Source: a virus
Virus record (IMG/VR): IMGVR_UViG_3300050821_010836
Coordinates: 1-33,143 of that record
Reading direction: 5' to 3' (one strand)
Length of the DNA: 33,143 bases
Made by a program: the position numbers and the translations under genes. This document shows, piece by piece, positions 29,495 through 33,143 of this stretch. The notes beneath the pieces are model-generated. The model did not search any database, was not told where the DNA came from, and was given only the letters and a program-made list of their open reading frames with translations. Position 1 is the first letter of the stretch; every line of letters starts with the position of its first letter.

Positions 29495-30960
29495 CTATCT
29501 CCATATAAACTATAATAATCAACTTCCCCAACTCCAGGCCAAATAGGCTCTATGTCACATAATCTACTCATCGCATCCATGGCGTCGTCATGCAAGCCCA
29601 CGGGGAATGCTAAGTATTCTTCCTCGATCAGCTCATGGATAATGTCTACGACTTTGCCTTCATAGTTAGTCTTCATCAACGTGCGAGGGAAATAGAACCT
29701 ATGATCAGAGAAGTAAGTCTGCAGGCGCTTAATACGCTCCTCTTTACGCAAGATACCACCTACTTCCTCTATGTAAAAGCGGTAATTCCTATGCTCCATA
29801 GCCTGACGCATAAAGTCTGCATCAATCTGCATGCCATACTTCTCGTAGACTACAAGCTTAGGACGATACTTTCTATGCATTTGGAATATCGCATCTTCAC
29901 GTTCCTTCAGGTTTAGTTTGTCTCTGATCATATCGACCAAATAGACATTCTCGTCAGGACCAAGACCAAGGATGCATATCACGGTGTAATCAGAGGTAGA
30001 CTTTTTAGAGTTAGCAGGATCCACAAACATGTACATATTAAGACTAGGAAGGTCGATCTTTTCATAATATTCAATCCACTCACGTCTGAATTCTCCACCA
30101 CCTTCCGGAGATGGGGTCTGTTGATATTGCCCGGCAAAGCCATAAGGACCGAGTTGACGCTTCAGGGAAGCTATTTCCAATTCGCCAATACGATCTGGAT
30201 GTAAAGTCTCACCTTCTTTGAATAACTTCTTGAATTTCCCGAAATCATAAACTGTATCTTGTTCGGATATGAGTGGAATCTTTAGATGTTCCCAGCCACC
30301 CTGTTCCAGTAAATGTCCAGTAAGATCATTCATATGCAGCCTTTGCATGATCAGGATCATAACGCCAGATTTAGGATCATTAAGGCGAGTAGTCCAAGTA
30401 CGATCGTGCCAACGATTAGCTGATTCTCTGACAACCATGGAGTCTTGCTCTTTAGCATTAAGAGGATCATCCACAATAAGGAAGTCACCGCCGTGACCAG
30501 TAATAGTTCCGCCCACACCTGCAGCATATCTAGCTCCTCTTTCTGTTGTTACGAATCGTTTCTTTGTATTTTGATCTCCGACGAGTTTTGTTTCAGGAAA
30601 TATTCTCTGGTACCAGGGGGACTCTAGAATAAGCCTGCAATCGACTGAGAGACTTTCAGCGAGTCCCATGGCATAACTACTGCACATCACCTGTGTAGAA
30701 GCATCGCGGCCAAGAAGCCATGCAGGAAATGCTATAGAGCAAATGATAGACTTCATAAAGCGGGGAGGGATGTTAATGATGAGTCGCTTGATTTCCCTAT
30801 TCTCGCAGGCCATCAGGTACTCAGAGATACAGTCCAAATGCCAGTTATGGCTGTATATGGATCCAGGGGATACCATGCTGAATACTTTCCTGGTAAACCA
30901 AGAGAAATCAGTTCGGCATAGTCGTAGATAAGCATCTTCATCATCAATCGGGTTTGTCAT
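29491..30960 (-). CDS. Terminase large subunit
   Basis: This is a 489-residue packaging motor. The ATPase half has the deviant Walker A PPRFMKS (65-71; the usual form is PPRxGKS), preceded by LIINI, and Walker B LIVDDP (161-166). The nuclease half has FVDPANSKKSTSDYTV (D314), VVYEKYG (E373) and HDDAMDA (457-463), the acidic cluster of the RNase-H-like terminase nuclease. The Met in place of Gly in Walker A is noteworthy but still leaves the essential Lys-Ser. It overlaps TerS by 17 bp. The C-terminal nuclease with headful-type relatives agrees with a circularly permuted genome. Confidence 0.93.
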   Translation of the reverse strand: MTNPIDDEDAYLRLCRTDFSWFTRKVFSMVSPGSIYSHNWHLDCISEYLMACENREIKRLIINIPPRFMKSIICSIAFPAWLLGRDASTQVMCSSYAMGLAESLSVDCRLILESPWYQRIFPETKLVGDQNTKKRFVTTERGARYAAGVGGTITGHGGDFLIVDDPLNAKEQDSMVVRESANRWHDRTWTTRLNDPKSGVMILIMQRLHMNDLTGHLLEQGGWEHLKIPLISEQDTVYDFGKFKKLFKEGETLHPDRIGELEIASLKRQLGPYGFAGQYQQTPSPEGGGEFRREWIEYYEKIDLPSLNMYMFVDPANSKKSTSDYTVICILGLGPDENVYLVDMIRDKLNLKEREDAIFQMHRKYRPKLVVYEKYGMQIDADFMRQAMEHRNYRFYIEEVGGILRKEERIKRLQTYFSDHRFYFPRTLMKTNYEGKVVDIIHELIEEEYLAFPVGLHDDAMDAMSRLCDIEPIWPGVGEVDYYSLYGDR

Positions 30961-31507
30961 TGATCTTCACTGATTCGATAATGCTTTGCTTGTACTGCTC
31001 GAGGATTTCTTGGTCGCTGCCTTGGAGCGTGTATTCTTCAGTTTGCGCACGAATTGCACTGACTACTTTAGACTCGAAGTTCTTGCGCACAGAATCCAGT
31101 AGATCTAATAGGCTTTTGGCTTCAGACGGAGTAAGCACACCTGCTGTAGCACCCTCGACTATCTTAACACTGGCAGCTGCAATCCCTTCCAAACTATCGA
31201 ATTTAGGAGTTTCCACATTCAGTGCGATATCTTTACGCGGAGGTACTACTCTCTCCATTACAAGTCGCATGGCAGTTGTATCGCCCTTCAGAGCCCGTTC
31301 TATGCACTTCTGAGTAAGCTGCTCTAATTGGCCATCCATAAGCGCTAGAGCAGCACGAGTGGCATTATGAGTAGCACCCTTTGGTTTTCCAGCAGGATTA
31401 CCGGATTGTCCTTTCTGGAACTGCCAATACTTATCTGGTTTCACTGACTGAACTACGTCAGTATTTTCAGTGGGTTGTGAGACATTGTTAATGTCATCGT
31501 TTACCAT
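30944..31507 (-). CDS. Terminase small subunit (DUF5681-type)
   Basis: This is a 187-residue protein. The block QFQKGQSGNPAGKPKGATHN near residues 27-46 is the DUF5681 signature found in proteins encoded next to terminases. It is followed by a helical segment (ALALMDGQLEQLTQKCIERA, KGDTTAMRLVMERVVPPRKD) and a Lys/Glu/Leu-rich C-terminal coiled region (LTPSEAKSLLDLLDSVRKNF). This protein would recognise phage DNA and load TerL. The gene overlaps both neighbours. The position directly before TerL makes the assignment likely even though the family is only weakly defined. Confidence 0.8.
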   Translation of the reverse strand: MVNDDINNVSQPTENTDVVQSVKPDKYWQFQKGQSGNPAGKPKGATHNATRAALALMDGQLEQLTQKCIERALKGDTTAMRLVMERVVPPRKDIALNVETPKFDSLEGIAAASVKIVEGATAGVLTPSEAKSLLDLLDSVRKNFESKVVSAIRAQTEEYTLQGSDQEILEQYKQSIIESVKINDKPD

Positions 31508-31737
31508 ACTTGTACCATATCAAGTCTAGGATCATATTTTAGAACATCAGATAATGTGTATTTAATGCTCTGTACTGTATCTTCAGCATCCTCAGCCAGA
31601 TCCATTTTAGTTTCCAACAATTGCATTGTATAGATTCTAAGCATTCTAGAACGAGCCTGCGGGGTGCAATCTTCGTAGCAAATAGCATAAAATAGGTCTG
31701 CCATGTCATCGGATAATTCGGAAGTGATTAGACTCAT
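31501..31737 (-). CDS. Small acidic helical protein upstream of terminase
   Basis: From the ATG at 31737 (AGG upstream; ATGA overlap with the preceding stop) this is 78 residues. It is acidic and helical (LITSELSDDMADLFYAICYE; LRIYTMQLLETKMDLAEDAE). It overlaps the TerS start by seven bases. Unknown function. Confidence 0.6.
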   Translation of the reverse strand: MSLITSELSDDMADLFYAICYEDCTPQARSRMLRIYTMQLLETKMDLAEDAEDTVQSIKYTLSDVLKYDPRLDMVQVW

Positions 31738-31928
31738 TCGCAACCTTTCTTTTCTATGTAAGCCAATAGCTTAAAGTATAGATTCTTCATTTTAGTAAGT
31801 TCAGCTTCGACTTTACTCTTTGCTTCCTCATCTAGCTGATCGATCCCAAAAACCAAGGATTCACGACTGTGGTCTATGAGATTCTTTAGATCAGCTAGAT
31901 GTTGCTCAACTCGTGCTAATATGCTCAT
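31734..31928 (-). CDS. Small coiled-coil protein, unknown
   Basis: This is a 64-residue protein predicted almost entirely helical with heptad character (ILARVEQHLADLKNLIDHSR; LDEEAKSKVEAELTKMKNLY; FKLLAYIEKKG). The ATG overlaps the preceding stop (TAATG) and the stop overlaps the next ATG (ATGA). Probably an assembly or regulatory factor; no family recognised. Confidence 0.6.
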   Translation of the reverse strand: MSILARVEQHLADLKNLIDHSRESLVFGIDQLDEEAKSKVEAELTKMKNLYFKLLAYIEKKGCE

Positions 31929-32140
31929 TACAGCTCGCCTTTGAACTTCTTAAATTCTGCGACAATCCAATCTTTGAATTTTTCGCCCCAGTTTTCCAAG
32001 TGCTCTTTAGTGACTGCTTCTGTAGCTTTGCCTACAGTTGCTGCTTCTGCTTCTATATGCGATGCTTCGGTTACCACATCTGCCTTTGCTTCTTCATATC
32101 CAGCTTCAGCTTCCACTTTTACTTTATCTATATCACTCAT
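31928..32140 (-). CDS. Small Ala/Glu-rich protein, first gene of the virion block
   Basis: From the ATG at 32140 (GGAG six bases upstream) this is 70 residues; longer readings to 32155 or 32188 have no ribosome site. It is Ala/Glu/Lys-rich (VKVEAEAGYEEAKADVVTEA; HIEAEAATVGKATEAV) and ends in an amphipathic helix with tryptophans (ENWGEKFKDWIVAEFKKFKG). That helix could contact a membrane surface. It is divergent from the nuclease operon, sharing the ATTGCAAT-bearing regulatory region. Confidence 0.6.
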   Translation of the reverse strand: MSDIDKVKVEAEAGYEEAKADVVTEASHIEAEAATVGKATEAVTKEHLENWGEKFKDWIVAEFKKFKGEL

Positions 32141-32176
32141 ATTAAACTCCGTCATATCAAATCTCCATTTGTATAC

Positions 32177-32221
32177 TTGAGATTGCAATTATTGTGTTAT
32201 AATGTCAATTGCAGATTGCAA
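32177..32221 (+). promoter_or_regulatory. Promoter/operator of the nuclease operon with three TTGCA boxes
   Basis: TATAAT at 32198-32203, with TTGAGA at 32177-32182 (15-base spacer, short). ATTGCAAT (32182-32189), ATTGCA (32208-32213) and ATTGCAA (32215-32221) flank the -10. The 12-mer GATTGCAATTAT here (32181-32192) is identical to that at 5227-5238. The region lies between divergent genes, so it may also control the virion block. Confidence 0.6.
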
Positions 32222-32235
32222 ATAGGAGATATTAT

Positions 32236-32631
32236 ATGGATTACAATGAGTATTTGGACACAGAAACGAAGCTATGCAAGAAATTTATGGCAGAAGTTTG
32301 GGAGATGCAGGCTTTAAATCAGTTTCCGGCACCGTTTGTAATCCTGCATATAGCCAATGAAAGGAAGTCTACCGGCAATAGAATAATGGATATGCTGCAC
32401 AATAAGCATCTAAAGGCAATGGGTATGATGAAGGGAGCACCTGATTATCTTATTCTATTCAGATTTGGAAAGGTTGCTGCTATCGAGTTTAAACGCGATA
32501 AAACGTGCAAACTCAGTGACTCACAGAAGGAATTTAAAGTAAAATGTGAAGATTTACTAATCCCGTACCTCATGACATACAGCAAAGATGAGGCAATTGG
32601 CTGGATTCATGAGCTTTGTGGAAAGTTGTAG
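32236..32631 (+). CDS. VRR-NUC-like nuclease
   Basis: This is 131 residues from the ATG at 32236 (AGGAG upstream). It carries the PD-(D/E)xK nuclease core in VRR-NUC form: an early Glu (E11), GAPDYLILFRFGKVAAIEFK (D70, E84, K86), then LSDSQKEF (Q96) and a C-terminal helix. Stand-alone small VRR-NUC proteins in phages are thought to cut branched DNA, such as Holliday junctions or replication forks. Here it may resolve recombination intermediates made with the annealing protein, or process DNA before packaging. It is the first gene of an operon crossing the join. Confidence 0.85.
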   Translation: MDYNEYLDTETKLCKKFMAEVWEMQALNQFPAPFVILHIANERKSTGNRIMDMLHNKHLKAMGMMKGAPDYLILFRFGKVAAIEFKRDKTCKLSDSQKEFKVKCEDLLIPYLMTYSKDEAIGWIHELCGKL

Positions 32632-32640
32632 TTTATTGTT

Positions 32641-32671
32641 CTTTTTAGTTGCTTTTAGTTTCTTTTAGTGC
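32641..32671. repeat. Three tandem 10-11-bp CTTTTAGT repeats
   Basis: Units at 32641-32651, 32652-32661 and 32662-32671 share CTTT(T)TAGT at near-helical spacing, in the 72-bp gap between the nuclease gene and 32704. The gap is T-rich on the plus strand. The repeats may be a protein-binding array or a bent-DNA element. Confidence 0.6.
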
Positions 32672-32703
32672 TATATTGTTTTTATCTATTTTAGGAGATA
32701 GTG

Positions 32704-33099
32704 ATGAAACCGAGCACCAAAGTTAGAAACTGGGGTAAATACCTCATAATTGCCTTTACAGAGCGAGCAGAGCTAGAATGCTCGCCAGAGGTCCTGCAAC
32801 ATGAACTTAGTTACGTGGAGCACCTTAAAACCCGTTTAAATGAGTTTATAGATCTGAGGACTAGCATAGATTGGGAACTGAACGACTATTGGGATGATTC
32901 TGCCAATAGAATTTCTACCAAGATGGAACGGTCTGAGCCAATGGGAATAAAGGATTTGGATAAAATTACGGATCTATGTGAGTTATTCTTGGAATTAATC
33001 GAAGAAGAGACGGAAAGACTTACGAATGTGTCGTTGGCTTTTGACGAATATCAAATAGAGAAATATTCACCCACAAGCTATAATTTCGGAGAAATATAA
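32704..33099 (+). CDS. Acidic helical protein in the nuclease operon, unknown
   Basis: This is 131 residues from the ATG at 32704, with TAGGAGA upstream. It is mostly helical, with aromatic and acidic stretches (HELSYVEHLKTRLNEFIDLR; IDWELNDYWDDSANR; KITDLCELFLELIEEETERL). The net charge is negative. No family is recognised. Its TAA overlaps the ATG of the membrane protein whose remaining codons are at 53-256, so it sits in the middle of a three-gene operon with a nuclease and a membrane protein. Its last 53 bases are repeated at the beginning of the window. Confidence 0.7.
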   Translation: MKPSTKVRNWGKYLIIAFTERAELECSPEVLQHELSYVEHLKTRLNEFIDLRTSIDWELNDYWDDSANRISTKMERSEPMGIKDLDKITDLCELFLELIEEETERLTNVSLAFDEYQIEKYSPTSYNFGEI

Positions 33100-33143
33100 T
33101 GATTAGAACTATTTTCGATTTTCTTATGCCGTTAATTGCCTTC
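33047..33143. repeat. Right copy of 97-bp terminal direct repeat (circular join)
   Basis: This is identical to 1-97. It contains the end of the gene at 32704-33099 and the first 45 bases of the membrane-protein gene that is complete at 53-256. Removing one copy gives a 33,046-bp circle. Confidence 0.95.

Noticed and set aside
1-33143. tRNA genes and CRISPR arrays
   Set aside because: No cloverleaf-like sequence with TTCGA-type T-loop and acceptor pairing, and no regularly spaced repeat-spacer pattern, was noticed by eye.

Overview
The window reads as one complete, circularly permuted genome of a P22-like short-tailed phage (podovirus). Its first 97 bases (1-97) are repeated exactly as its last 97 (33047-33143), so the unique circle is 33,046 bp and one gene (53-256) spans the join. 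Base composition is moderately AT-rich, ribosome sites are AGGAG-type and promoters look sigma70-like, which suggests a Gram-negative host. The host genus cannot be read from the sequence. No tRNA, CRISPR array, DNA polymerase, RNA polymerase, tyrosine integrase or large serine integrase was seen.

Virion genes fill the minus strand from about 32.1 kb down to 7 kb. In transcription order they are: three small genes, TerS, TerL, two small genes, portal, scaffold, major coat protein, a small virion protein, a gp4-like adaptor, a glycine-rich fibre, a very large gp10-like stabilisation protein, three ejection-protein candidates, an M15-peptidase-like protein, several fibre/spike genes and a LamG-like protein. 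The order TerS-TerL-portal-scaffold-coat-gp4-gp10-ejection matches the P22 morphogenesis block. A run of seven tiny, mostly basic overlapping genes (6953-8485) closes the strand. One gene (28507-28881) sits inside this block in the opposite direction, with its own promoter and a 22-bp-stem hairpin after it. That is the architecture of a moron.

The plus strand carries the lysis cassette (5310-6956: a TM/coiled-coil protein, a holin, a GH24 lysozyme and a second GH24-like protein that has lost the catalytic threonine), a small operon ending in a serine resolvase (3921-5040), and a nuclease operon that runs across the join (32236 through 256).

The replication and recombination genes are on the minus strand: a RecT/Bet-like annealing protein, an excisionase-like HTH protein, two micro-proteins and a winged-helix replication-initiator-like protein. 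Two noncoding stretches, 638-921 and 2252-2415, hold inverted and repeated motifs that look like origin or recombination sites. Rep-like protein, small resolvase, no integrase and a circular map together make an extrachromosomal phage-plasmid lifestyle plausible, though unproven. No partition genes were recognised.

A ribbon-helix-helix regulator gene (5015-5209) has an ATTGCAAT palindrome over its -10 region. The same palindrome or close matches recur at the promoters of the lysis genes, nuclease operon, inverted moron, coat gene and tail-appendage genes. This suggests a genome-wide regulon controlled by one small repressor.
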